Shown piece after piece: positions 19,766-28,726 of a stretch of DNA of 64,000 nt. The DNA comes from Rhodobacteraceae bacterium S2214 (GTDB lineage: Bacteria > Pseudomonadota > Alphaproteobacteria > Rhodobacterales > Rhodobacteraceae): the NCBI GenBank assembly GCA_025141675.1, contig CP081161.1, positions 1,958,001-2,022,000 of the forward strand. The letters run 5' to 3'. Every line of letters starts with the position of its first letter. Positions within the stretch are counted from its first letter, which is position 1. A program made the translations under genes and the position numbers. The notes beneath the pieces are model-generated. The model did not search any database, was not told the DNA's origin, and worked only from the letters and a program-made list of their open reading frames with translations.

Positions 19766-21421
19766 ATGTCCGGTGAATTTGACTATATCGTGATCGGTGG
19801 TGGGTCTGCCGGCTGCTTGATGGCCAACCGTCTAAGTGCTGATCCCGCGAACAAGGTCCTGTTGCTGGAGGCGGGTAAGCCGGACAACTACCATTGGATC
19901 CACATTCCCGTCGGCTACCTTTATTGCATCGGCAACCCGCGTGCCGATTGGATGTATAAGACCCAAGCCGCTAAGGGCCTGAATGGGCGCAGCCTGCTAT
20001 ATCCGCGCGGTAAAACACTGGGTGGCTGTTCGTCGATCAACGGCATGATCTACATGCGCGGGCAAGCGCGGGATTATGACAAGTGGGCCAAGCTGACGGG
20101 CGAAGAGGCTTGGAATTGGGACAACTCTCTATCCGATTTCAAATCGCATGAAGACCACTACAAGCTCGACGATGGTGCCGATCCGAAGACAGGCGACAAT
20201 AGCCGTTTCTCGGATATGCACGGCACGGGCGGAGAGTGGCGGGTTGAAAAGCAGCGCCTCAATTGGGCGGTTTTGGACAGTTTCTCTGATGCGGCCGAGC
20301 AGACCGGCGTTCAGAAAACCGATGATTTCAACGGCGGCGACAACGCAGGCGTCGGGTATTTCGACGTCAACCAACGATCCGGCTGGCGTTGGAACACGTC
20401 CAAGGCGTTCCTACGCCCTGCCAAGCGGCGCAAGAACTTGACGATCTGGACCGAAGCGCAGGTTGAAAAGCTGACGTTCAAAAAGGCAGATGGCGCGACG
20501 CGTTGTGTCGGGGCCATAGTGCATCGCGCCGGATCGCCGGTGTCTTTGACCGCTCGTAAAGAGGTTGTCTTATCCGCTGGTGCCGTGAACTCGCCGCAAA
20601 TTCTGCAACTGTCCGGCGTTGGCCCTGCGGCCCTGTTGAAAGAGCACGGAATTGATGTGGTGCTGGATCAGCCCTTCGTTGGGGAAAACCTGCAGGACCA
20701 CCTCCAAATTCGTGCGGTGTTCAAGGTGAAGGGCACCAAGACCATGAACACGCTGGCCAATTCCATGGTCGGCAAGGCGAAAATCGGTCTGGAATATCTG
20801 TTCAAACGCTCTGGCCCGATGAGCATGTCACCCAGCCAGTTGGGGGCCTTCACGCGCTCTGACCCAAGCCGCCCCCATGCCAACCTCGAATACCACGTGC
20901 AGCCCCTGAGCCTTGAGGCGTTCGGTGACGATCTACACGATTTCCCAGCGATGACCGTCAGCGTGTGCAACCTGAACCCGACCAGCCGCGGGACGGTACG
21001 GATCGCGTCGGGGAATTTTCGCGACGCACCAGAGATTTCGCCGAACTATCTGGACACCGAGGACGACCGCAAAGTCGCCGCCGACAGCCTGCGCCAGGTC
21101 CGCGAAATCATGGCCCAACCTGCGATGCAGCCCTATGCGCCCGAGGAATACAAGCCCGGTGTTCAGTATCAAAGCGACGAAGAACTCGCACGGCTTGCCG
21201 GTGACATCGCCAGCACGATTTTCCACCCAGTTGGCACGGTTAAAATGGGCAGCGTCGATGATGAGACGGCAGTTTTGGATCCGCACCTGCGCGTCAAAGG
21301 CATCGACGGTCTGCGCGTGGTGGATGCCTCGGTGATGCCGGAGATTGTCAGCGGCAACACCAATTCCCCGACCATCATGATCGCCGAGAAAGCCGCCGGC
21401 TGGATTCTCTCCGGCCAATAG
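19766..21421 (+). CDS. dddA: GMC-family FAD oxidoreductase, probable 3-hydroxypropionate dehydrogenase DddA
   Basis: 551 residues of the glucose-methanol-choline family. The FAD dinucleotide fold is at the N-terminus (YIVIGGGSAGCLMANRLS), the GMC signature regions include YPRGKTLGGCSSINGMIYMRG, and the C-terminal active-site block shows FHPVGTVKMG and VVDASVMPEIVSGNTNSP. Closest named relative in function is BetA-like choline dehydrogenase; in the Halomonas ddd cluster such an enzyme, DddA, oxidises the 3-hydroxypropionate made from DMSP to malonate semialdehyde. Position directly before dddD favours that role. The ATG at 19766 is preferred over 19754 since GGGGG sits 6 bases before it. Confidence 0.75.
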   Translation: MSGEFDYIVIGGGSAGCLMANRLSADPANKVLLLEAGKPDNYHWIHIPVGYLYCIGNPRADWMYKTQAAKGLNGRSLLYPRGKTLGGCSSINGMIYMRGQARDYDKWAKLTGEEAWNWDNSLSDFKSHEDHYKLDDGADPKTGDNSRFSDMHGTGGEWRVEKQRLNWAVLDSFSDAAEQTGVQKTDDFNGGDNAGVGYFDVNQRSGWRWNTSKAFLRPAKRRKNLTIWTEAQVEKLTFKKADGATRCVGAIVHRAGSPVSLTARKEVVLSAGAVNSPQILQLSGVGPAALLKEHGIDVVLDQPFVGENLQDHLQIRAVFKVKGTKTMNTLANSMVGKAKIGLEYLFKRSGPMSMSPSQLGAFTRSDPSRPHANLEYHVQPLSLEAFGDDLHDFPAMTVSVCNLNPTSRGTVRIASGNFRDAPEISPNYLDTEDDRKVAADSLRQVREIMAQPAMQPYAPEEYKPGVQYQSDEELARLAGDIASTIFHPVGTVKMGSVDDETAVLDPHLRVKGIDGLRVVDASVMPEIVSGNTNSPTIMIAEKAAGWILSGQ

Positions 21422-21459
21422 GCCGCCCCCTAAACTCGTTTCCTATCTGAGGTTGCCCC

Positions 21460-23967
21460 ATGCGTAATTCGTTTTCCAACTTGCCCCTTACCGGCGTCAA
21501 GGTTGTTGATTTTGGCCAGTATATCGCAGGCCCCGCCGTCGCAATGTTGCTGGGTGATCTGGGTGCCACGATCGTGCACATCGACCCGCCGGACGGCTCC
21601 ATGTGGGACAGTCCTGCCAATGCGACGCTGAACCGCAACAAGGTTATCGTGAACCTTGATTTGAAAACCGACGACGGGTTGGAGAAGGCCCGTGCGCTCT
21701 GCGCCGAGGCTGACATTATCGTCGAAAACTTCCGCCCCGGGAAAATGGCCAAGCTCGGGTTCGATTTCGCCACAATGCGGGAAGAGCGCCCCGAGTTGAT
21801 CACCATTTCCGTGCCTGGTTTTGCCTCTAATGATGAGGAGCGGCGCGAGCTGCGCGCCTATGAAAGCATCGTGTCTGCCAGTTCGGGTGTATTCACCGAT
21901 ATGGGGTTGAACCGTGTTTTGATGGGGCTGAACCCGTCGTTCTCTCCGCTGCCTTTGGCTTCGGCCTATGCTTCGCAGATCGCTGCCTCTGCCACGGTTC
22001 TGGCGCTGCAATCGCGTCAGGTCACGGGGCTTGGCGACCAGATCGAAGTGCCGCTCGCGGCTGCTGTTATGGAAGGGCTGTGCTACAATTCGATCCACGT
22101 TGGCCAAATGCCGGAACGCTACCTGACACAGCGCGAGACAGAGATCGAACGCCGCCGCGTCGAAGGTCTGCCGATGAATGTCAGCTACGAAGACCTGCAA
22201 GAACTGATGGACCCGTTCTTTCGCAGCTACATGTGCAAAGACGGCCGCGGGTTCTATGTTGTCTGCCCGAGCCACAAGAACCACGCCCGCCGCTGTCTTG
22301 AGGTGCTGGGCATTTACGACGAACTCGTCGAAGAGGGTCTGACGTCTGAGGAAGACACCTATAAGCCGTGGTCGCAGTGGGAGAGCCGGACGTCGTTGGG
22401 CGTGTACCCTATGCCCAAGGATTGGGCGGACAAGATTTCTGCGCGGATGAAAGAGGTCTTTATGACCCGCACCTCGCACGAGTGGAAAAAGATGTTTGGC
22501 CGTGGGCTGATCCCCGGTGCGCCGCAACGTTGGTTGCAAGAATGGGTGCATGATGAATACGCCGAGACCTCTGGCCTGATGATCGATGTTTGGGATCCAG
22601 TTTACGGCGAGATGACCCAGCCCGGCCCTGTGGTCTGGATGGAAGAAAGCGGCGAAGAAGCGCTTCAACCGGCACCGCGCCGTTGGGTAGACTTCGACGA
22701 AGCGCTGAAGATTCTCAAAAAGCACCGGACGGAAATCCCTGATGAGTCCGAGGCCGTGGATCAAGAGGCATGGCTGACGGGGGTGAAAATCCTCGACCTT
22801 TGCAACGTGATCGCGGGGCCGCATTCGGCCAGTTATCTGGCGCGTTTCGGGGCCGAGGTGATCAAACTAGAACCCGCCGATCCGATGTATGACAGTTGGA
22901 ATACGGTGATTTATGGCATGTCGCAGATGCGCGGCAAACGCTCGATCCTTGCGGACATCACATCGCGCCACGGGCGGCAGGTGTTCGAGGATCTGGTGAA
23001 ATCTGTTGATGTGATCGTCTGGAACGCGCCGGACAACCAGATCAGGAAGGTCGGGCTTGATCCCGAAAACCTGCGCAAGCTCAACCCCGATGCGCTATTC
23101 TGTAAGCTGGATTGTTTCAGCGGCGTGCGGCGCGGGGCGCGGACGGATTACATCGGCTATGACGATCTGGTGCAGGCCACCACGGGCATCATGTTACGCT
23201 TTGGTGGCGGAATGGATCGCCCCGAAGAACACGCCCACGTCGGCACCATTGACGTCATGTGCGGCTTTGGCGGTGCCTTGGGCGTTGCGGCGGCGCTCTA
23301 TCAGAAATACCGCTTTGGCCGTATCGGGCGCGGGCGCACGTCGCTGTCGTCTAACAGCGGGCTGCTACAGGTGCCCTTTGCCTTTGACTACAAAGGCCGG
23401 GGGCTGTTTGATGAACCATCCGGCCCGGAAACCAGCGGCTATGACGCGTTGACGCGTTTTTACAGTACCGCCTCGCGCCATATCCTGCTCTCTGCTTATG
23501 AACATGATTTGCCGCTGTTTCGAAACGTCGAGGGGCTAGAAGAACTTCCCGATCTTGAAGAAGACGAGCGCGCGGCCTTTCTGGCAACCGCCTTCCAAGC
23601 GCAGCCTGCGAATGAGTGGGTCGAACGTTTGCAGGCCGCCGATATCGGTGCCGTAATTTGTGAAAATCTCGACTCCCTGCGCGCGATGAACCTGCGGGAT
23701 GCCGACGGCACAGCGGGCACTGAAAACGGCAGCTATTCCTTCTCTCATTATCCGGATCATCCAAGCGGCCACAGCGTTATCCAGCTTGACCCATACGCCG
23801 TGCGCACAGCCCGAGGGGCCGTTACAGCCGTGACGCCTGCCGAAAAGTTCGGCACCTCAACCCGCGCGATCCTGCGTGAATTGGGTTATGCAGAGACCGC
23901 CATCGAGGCGATGATAAAGTCAGGCAATCTAAGCGAGTCCTGGAGTGAGGAATATTTGCCGAGCTAA
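21460..23967 (+). CDS. dddD: DMSP CoA-transferase/lyase DddD (two fused class III CoA-transferase domains)
   Basis: DddD attaches CoA to dimethylsulfoniopropionate and releases dimethyl sulfide. The 835-residue protein holds two CaiB/BaiF (class III CoA-transferase) units: unit 1 from LPLTGVKVVDFGQYIAGPAV (about residues 7-430) and unit 2 from LTGVKILDLCNVIAGPHSAS (about 440-830). Each has the DLGATIVHIDPP / FGAEVIKLEPADP strand. In unit 2 GTIDVMCGFGG places an Asp at residue 598, the expected position of the catalytic Asp. The fused length of about 830 separates DddD from the 400-residue CaiB and Frc enzymes. Neighbours (LysR, GMC oxidase, BCCT carrier) are those of known ddd clusters. It is 38 bases after dddA, likely one operon. 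Confidence 0.87.
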   Translation: MRNSFSNLPLTGVKVVDFGQYIAGPAVAMLLGDLGATIVHIDPPDGSMWDSPANATLNRNKVIVNLDLKTDDGLEKARALCAEADIIVENFRPGKMAKLGFDFATMREERPELITISVPGFASNDEERRELRAYESIVSASSGVFTDMGLNRVLMGLNPSFSPLPLASAYASQIAASATVLALQSRQVTGLGDQIEVPLAAAVMEGLCYNSIHVGQMPERYLTQRETEIERRRVEGLPMNVSYEDLQELMDPFFRSYMCKDGRGFYVVCPSHKNHARRCLEVLGIYDELVEEGLTSEEDTYKPWSQWESRTSLGVYPMPKDWADKISARMKEVFMTRTSHEWKKMFGRGLIPGAPQRWLQEWVHDEYAETSGLMIDVWDPVYGEMTQPGPVVWMEESGEEALQPAPRRWVDFDEALKILKKHRTEIPDESEAVDQEAWLTGVKILDLCNVIAGPHSASYLARFGAEVIKLEPADPMYDSWNTVIYGMSQMRGKRSILADITSRHGRQVFEDLVKSVDVIVWNAPDNQIRKVGLDPENLRKLNPDALFCKLDCFSGVRRGARTDYIGYDDLVQATTGIMLRFGGGMDRPEEHAHVGTIDVMCGFGGALGVAAALYQKYRFGRIGRGRTSLSSNSGLLQVPFAFDYKGRGLFDEPSGPETSGYDALTRFYSTASRHILLSAYEHDLPLFRNVEGLEELPDLEEDERAAFLATAFQAQPANEWVERLQAADIGAVICENLDSLRAMNLRDADGTAGTENGSYSFSHYPDHPSGHSVIQLDPYAVRTARGAVTAVTPAEKFGTSTRAILRELGYAETAIEAMIKSGNLSESWSEEYLPS

Positions 23968-24114
23968 CCAACGGGCGGGTTTGTCGTTTCTGGCATCTAT
24001 CCTGATACGCGGCCCCGCTAAACCGAGGCAAGATAGACAAAGTAGGGCACGCGGCGATTGCCAGCGTGGGAGGACCAAGTCTATCTGGCATGCACCCGCC
24101 ATTTAGGAGGAAAC

Positions 24115-25770
24115 ATGGCACATAAACCCCCATTGATGGAACTACCCATCCAAACCGCTGATCGCGGCTTTTACGCTGGCTTCAGCAAAGATGTTGCGAT
24201 CACGTCGAAGATTCTGATCGCGGCCCTTATCGTTTGGGCCATCGCGGTGCCAGAAACAGCCGCAACGATCCTCGGAGACATGAACGGTGCGCTCCTTGCG
24301 GCATTCTCAAGCTGGTACATCTACGTCGTTGCCCTGTTTTTGATCGTCTGCGTCATTCTGGCCCTGATCCCAAGCACAGGCCGCTTGAAACTTGGCCTTG
24401 AAGGCGACACGCCCGAGTTTTCCAATTTCTCTTGGTTCTCGATGATGTTCGGGGCGGGGATCGGCATCGGTATGCTGACGTTTGCAACCGCCGAACCGAT
24501 GTATCACTTCGCCACGAACCCCAATGTTATCATGGGCGAAGCGGGTGCATCCGGCGCTGACAACGTCACCAATGCCTACCTTTGGTCGTTCCTGCACTGG
24601 GGCTTTTCGGCCTGGGCGTGCTACGCGATTGTGGGCCTGTCGCTTGCGTATTTTTCCTATCGTCGCAATCTGCCACTGACGATCCGCTCGGCGCTGACGC
24701 CGCTGTTTGGTGAGCGGATGTCGGGTATCCTTGGGCACATCGTTGATGTTGTTGCCGTTGTTGCGACGATTTTGGGTGTAGCACAGACGCTGGGTTTTGG
24801 GGTTGAGCAGTTCGTCTCGGGCTTGCACCGCATTGGCCTTGGCGATTGGTTGATCGATGCAGCAACAGGCAAACCATCGACGGCAGGTGTCATTACGGCA
24901 CTTCTGGTCATCATGGGCGCATCGACATTGTCCGCGTTGTCTGGCGTTGGCAAAGGCATCAAATGGCTCTCCAACATCAACATGGGCCTCAGCTTTTTCC
25001 TGCTGGCGTTCTTCTTGCTCTTTGGGTCAACGTTCTTCGGGCTGACCGCGCTGCTTGAAGGCTTGATGGCATATATCGTTCAACTTCCTAAGTTGCTTTT
25101 CACCGTCTGGTCATCTGACGGCGTTGACGGCAGCGAAGCCGCACAACTTGCCAGCTGGCAGGGTGGTTGGTCCGTGTTCTACTGGGCATGGTGGATCGCA
25201 TTTGCACCCTTCGTTGGCGTCTTTCTGGCGCGTATCTCTCGCGGTCGATCCGTTCGGGAGTATGTCTTGGGCGCGATTCTGATCCCGTCTGTGATGTGTT
25301 TTGTCTGGTTCACAATTGTCGGCGGCACGGCGATTGACCTGACCTTGAACGGCGGCGCAGGTGATGCGATTTCCGGCGCGGGTCAGCAGAACCAGCTTTT
25401 CGCGATGCTCGACTTTATCCTTGGCTCCGGTTTGGCGTGGATGATGGCTGTGATCGTCGTTGTTTTGTTGCTTACCTATTTGGTGACAACAGCTGACTCT
25501 GCGATCCTGATCGTGAACACGATCAACGCTGCCGGCGCAGAAGAGCCTTCGGGCCGTCCTCACATCCTGTTCTGGGGCTTGGCGTTGTCTTTGGTTGTTG
25601 GTGGTCTGCTGATCGCTGGCGGCGTCGGGGCGATCCAATCCGCGATGGTGATCGGCGCTTTGCCATTTTCGGCCGTCATGGTTTTGATGTGCGCCTCGCT
25701 TGTGAAAGCGATCGTCAAAGACGGCATTCGCGAAAAGAACGGCGTGCAGTCCGTTCACACTGAAAGCTAA
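24115..25770 (+). CDS. dddT: BCCT-family transporter, probable DMSP importer DddT
   Basis: A sodium- or proton-coupled carrier of 551 residues with about 12 membrane segments. The BCCT hallmarks are present: WFSMMFGAGIGIGMLTFATA (glycine-rich TM3) and FYWAWWIAFAPFVGVFLARI (Trp-rich TM8 that binds the quaternary amine or sulfonium). The family carries betaine, choline, carnitine and DMSP; the placement 147 bases behind dddD points to DMSP. ATG 24115 follows a perfect AGGAGG at 24105-24110; the frame is open further upstream but no better start exists. Confidence 0.85.
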   Translation: MAHKPPLMELPIQTADRGFYAGFSKDVAITSKILIAALIVWAIAVPETAATILGDMNGALLAAFSSWYIYVVALFLIVCVILALIPSTGRLKLGLEGDTPEFSNFSWFSMMFGAGIGIGMLTFATAEPMYHFATNPNVIMGEAGASGADNVTNAYLWSFLHWGFSAWACYAIVGLSLAYFSYRRNLPLTIRSALTPLFGERMSGILGHIVDVVAVVATILGVAQTLGFGVEQFVSGLHRIGLGDWLIDAATGKPSTAGVITALLVIMGASTLSALSGVGKGIKWLSNINMGLSFFLLAFFLLFGSTFFGLTALLEGLMAYIVQLPKLLFTVWSSDGVDGSEAAQLASWQGGWSVFYWAWWIAFAPFVGVFLARISRGRSVREYVLGAILIPSVMCFVWFTIVGGTAIDLTLNGGAGDAISGAGQQNQLFAMLDFILGSGLAWMMAVIVVVLLLTYLVTTADSAILIVNTINAAGAEEPSGRPHILFWGLALSLVVGGLLIAGGVGAIQSAMVIGALPFSAVMVLMCASLVKAIVKDGIREKNGVQSVHTES

Positions 25771-25797
25771 CTAAAACGGGGCCCATGCGGCTCACCC

Positions 25798-25824
25798 TTC
25801 GCCCGGCACAGGATGCCGGGCGAA
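25798..25824. other. Perfect hairpin behind dddT
   Basis: TTCGCCCGGCA (25798-25808) and TGCCGGGCGAA (25814-25824) form a perfect 11-bp stem with loop CAGGA. There is no T run on the + side, so it is either a stabilising or processing structure or a weak terminator; on the other strand a short T run is also missing. Confidence 0.5.
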
Positions 25825-26041
25825 AGCAGCCAATGACCTTGGCGTATAGGCTTTCCCATATCGGCCAAGTGTCGTGGAGATGGGCCGGTTCAAAAAAACC
25901 TTGCTTTCGAAAACAATCTCTCTTTCAATTGTCAGACATTTGTTTGCGGCCGACGGGAGGTGGCCGCAGATGTTTCTGAGCAGTCAATAAAATGAGGTCC
26001 AAACCAACTTTCAAAGCAACTATTTCTCGGGAGGAAAAACC

Positions 26042-27439
26042 ATGAACCTAAGGCCAGATCCAACGTTTCACGCAACGCCACAGCTTGCGATGGCAGCGCC
26101 CACAGAGAACTATGCCTTTACCATCATGCTAAGCCCAGATGGGTCGCAATCAGATGGCATTGCGGTGGTCGATGTAAATCCCACCTCTGACACCTACGGC
26201 GAAATCGTGCATCAAGTCATCGTTCCAAACAAAGGGGATGAGTTCCATCACTTTGGATGGAACGCTTGTTCGTCAGCTCTATCCCCGCTTACGGGTCATG
26301 CATTTCTTGAGCGTCGCTATCTGATTGTACCGGGCATCCGATCATCACGAATTTATGTGATTGATGTCAAAGATCCGCTCAAGGCGAAAATCCACAAGAC
26401 AATTGAACCCGAAGAAATCTTCGAAAAAACGGGATATTCCCGCCCACATACGATCCATTGCGGCCCTGAAGGTATCTATGTTTCGACCCTTGGCGGCGGT
26501 GGCGAAGATGGCACAGACGGCCCCCCGGGTATCTTCATTATGGATTGTGAGACGTTCGATATTATCGGGCGTTATGAAATGGACCGAGGCGCGCAAGACA
26601 AACACTACGATTTCTGGTGGAACCTGCCGCAGGATTACATGGTCAGCTCTGAATGGGGGCTACCGCCGCAGTTCGAAAACGGGATCGTCGCCGAGGACCT
26701 TTTGTCCAACAAATACGGCCATTCCATCCATTTCTGGGACCTGCGGAAACGCAAGAACATCCAAACCATTGATCTGGGTGAGAACCACCAAATGGCGCTG
26801 GAAATTCGCCCCGCGCATGATCCTGCAAAATCCTACGGCTTCTGTGGTGTCGTGGTGGATACATCAAACCTACAAGGTGCGATCTTTACGTGGTGGAGAG
26901 ACGACGACGGCAAATGGCAGGCAAAGAAAACGATCACTATTGATCCCCGTCCCGAAGATCCGGAAAACCTGCCGCCGCTGTTGCAAGGCTTCGGGGCTGT
27001 ACCGGCGCTTGTGACGGATATCGACCTTAGCCTTGATGATAAATACCTTTACGTTGCTTGTTGGGGCCAAGGTGAAATGCACCAATACGATGTCTCTGAC
27101 CCGATGAACCCTGTTTTGGCGGGCAAGGTCGAAGTCGGCGGCATCGCGCGCGGCAAGGACCACCCCAATGGAAAACCGTTCGCCTATGGCCCTCAGATGG
27201 TGGAAATCAGCCGTGACGGTAAACGCGTCTACTGGACCAACTCGCTCTATTCGACGTGGGACGATCAGTTCTATCCAAATGACGAAGGCGGCCAGATGGT
27301 CATGGCCAACAACGACGAGAACGGCTTTCACCTGGACAAAGATTTCTATGTGGAATTCCCAAAAGGAATGCGGTCCCACCAGATCCGGCTGGAAGGCGGC
27401 GACTGTTCGACAGACAGTTTCTGCTATCCGAACGTCTAA
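26042..27439 (+). CDS. mtoX: Selenium-binding protein 56 family, probable methanethiol oxidase
   Basis: A 465-residue member of the SBP56 family, whose bacterial member MtoX oxidises methanethiol to formaldehyde, hydrogen sulfide and hydrogen peroxide. Family blocks seen in order: DEFHHFGWNACSS (about residues 66-78), VPGIRSSRIYVIDV, SRPHTIHCGPEGIYVSTLG, YDFWWNLPQDYMVSSEWG, YGHSIHFWDLRKRKN, MALEIRPAHDP, LSLDDKYLYVACWGQGEMHQ, QFYPND and GGDCSTDSFC at the end. The CSSC of some relatives reads CSSA here (Cys76, Ala79). No signal peptide is apparent, so a cytoplasmic place is likely, unlike the periplasmic Hyphomicrobium enzyme. GGGAGG precedes the ATG. It has its own 271-base upstream gap behind dddT. 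Confidence 0.85.
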   Translation: MNLRPDPTFHATPQLAMAAPTENYAFTIMLSPDGSQSDGIAVVDVNPTSDTYGEIVHQVIVPNKGDEFHHFGWNACSSALSPLTGHAFLERRYLIVPGIRSSRIYVIDVKDPLKAKIHKTIEPEEIFEKTGYSRPHTIHCGPEGIYVSTLGGGGEDGTDGPPGIFIMDCETFDIIGRYEMDRGAQDKHYDFWWNLPQDYMVSSEWGLPPQFENGIVAEDLLSNKYGHSIHFWDLRKRKNIQTIDLGENHQMALEIRPAHDPAKSYGFCGVVVDTSNLQGAIFTWWRDDDGKWQAKKTITIDPRPEDPENLPPLLQGFGAVPALVTDIDLSLDDKYLYVACWGQGEMHQYDVSDPMNPVLAGKVEVGGIARGKDHPNGKPFAYGPQMVEISRDGKRVYWTNSLYSTWDDQFYPNDEGGQMVMANNDENGFHLDKDFYVEFPKGMRSHQIRLEGGDCSTDSFCYPNV

Positions 27440-27442
27440 CCA

Positions 27443-28105
27443 TTGGATGACGTAACATCGGTGGCGGCCCTTTGGTGGGCCGTCATAGCATCCGGCCTAT
27501 ACCATGGCGTTAACCCCGGAATGGGCTGGCCACTGGCCGTGTCAGCTGCACTATTTGAACAAAAACCGTCCGCCCTATTGCGTGCTTTAGCCGCGCTGGC
27601 GATCGGCCACTTTATCGCGATGACGGCGATCCTCTTGCCATTCTCGATGATGATCACCTTGGTTGAATACGAGGTCGAAATCCGCATCGGCGCGGGTTTT
27701 CTTGTTATCGGATTGGGTCTTTATCTGCTCATCAATCGCCGCCACCCACGGTTTCTGGCTCGGATCAGCCCTGCCAAGCTCGGGCTATGGTCTTTCCTTG
27801 CAGCACTCGCTCACGGGGCAGGTCTAATGCTGGTTCCGATCTACTTGGGCATTTGCGCGGTCTCAGAGTTGGATACGGGCCATGAGGCGGCTTTCGAGCT
27901 GATGAGCTCAAATGTCTCAATCGCTTTTGCCGTCGCTACGGCCCACACGGCAGCCATGATGTTGGCTGGTGGGATACTTGCGGCAGGCATGTATTTTTGG
28001 CTCGGTCTCAAATTCCTTACCAAAACTTGGTTTAACTTGGATGTGGTCTGGGCGCTGAGCCTTATCACAGTCGGCTCCATTGCGATTTTGCACGCTTTAA
28101 CTTGA
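27443..28105 (+). CDS. Six-TM membrane protein, NicO/UreH-like
   Basis: 220 residues, nearly all hydrophobic, with about six membrane segments. The first carries YHGVNPGMGW, similar to the H-x3-PGxG motif of NicO/UreH/RcnA-type metal carriers, and the second half has a matching AHGAGLMLVP. The start is TTG 27443, three bases after the mtoX stop; GTG 27461 is an alternative. Such tight linkage suggests it works with the SBP56 protein, perhaps in metal supply or export of a product, but that is inference. Family assignment is by motif only. Confidence 0.6.
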   Translation: MDDVTSVAALWWAVIASGLYHGVNPGMGWPLAVSAALFEQKPSALLRALAALAIGHFIAMTAILLPFSMMITLVEYEVEIRIGAGFLVIGLGLYLLINRRHPRFLARISPAKLGLWSFLAALAHGAGLMLVPIYLGICAVSELDTGHEAAFELMSSNVSIAFAVATAHTAAMMLAGGILAAGMYFWLGLKFLTKTWFNLDVVWALSLITVGSIAILHALT

Positions 28106-28299
28106 TGCATTTAACCAAGCCCACGTTCTAATGAACGAAACCGCGCCAACGAGCGCGCCGCGCTTACGAGTGAGTACTGCGCCTGCAAGGCATCGAAACT
28201 GAAGGTCGGTTTTGCCCGCGATCGAGACCTCAGACTTCGCAACAACCTCGCGGACGCAGCGAAGGTCCGGTCTGACGGGCAACACTGCAGCATCCTCGG

Positions 28300-28726
28300 G
28301 GTCGGCTGGAGGTCGGCTTTGGGCCGTTCGTGTCTTTGACCAAGACACAGGTGAGTTCATGCTGTGTACCGTTTCTACAACCGTGTGCGCGCTGAAATGG
28401 ACGGACTCCTCGCATTCTACGGCAAGGAGCACAAAGTGATCAAACGCGCCGAAGCGCAGCGCCTAGCTGATACGCTTGCTGGTTCCGACATGACCATCCT
28501 TCACGGTGAAGACGCCAGCCCGTCAGCCGCCCTGTCTGCCTTGGCTGAGCCGATTGGCATGGGAGAAGGAGTCTATACGCCCGGGGACGAAGCTGCGGTC
28601 GAGGACGTTAATGATGATGACGACGCCGACATGCCGGATGTGGCAACAAGCAGCGGCGATAAATCACCCGCAAAGAAAGTTCAGAAATTCACCGGTGCGC
28701 CGGAAGGTAAAGGATCATTGAAATGA
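28300..28726 (+). pseudogene. tniA: C-terminal remnant of a TniA/TnsB-like transposase
   Basis: The frame 28364-28726 reads YRFYNRVRAEMDGLLAFYGK, a helical stretch (EAQRLADTLAG), then an acidic and Lys-rich tail. Just upstream, in another frame, LWAVRVFDQDTGEFML resembles the strand of a Mu-type C-terminal barrel, so a frameshift near 28355 is likely. No DDE catalytic domain is present. Its stop overlaps the tniB start (ATGA), exactly as tniA and tniB are joined in Tn5053-like elements; that overlap is the main reason for the call. The 190 bases before it show nothing recognisable. Confidence 0.55.

Noticed and set aside
21430..22824. 464-codon open frame antisense to dddD
   Set aside because: Same reason: Arg/His-rich shadow of dddD with no motif and no ribosome site.
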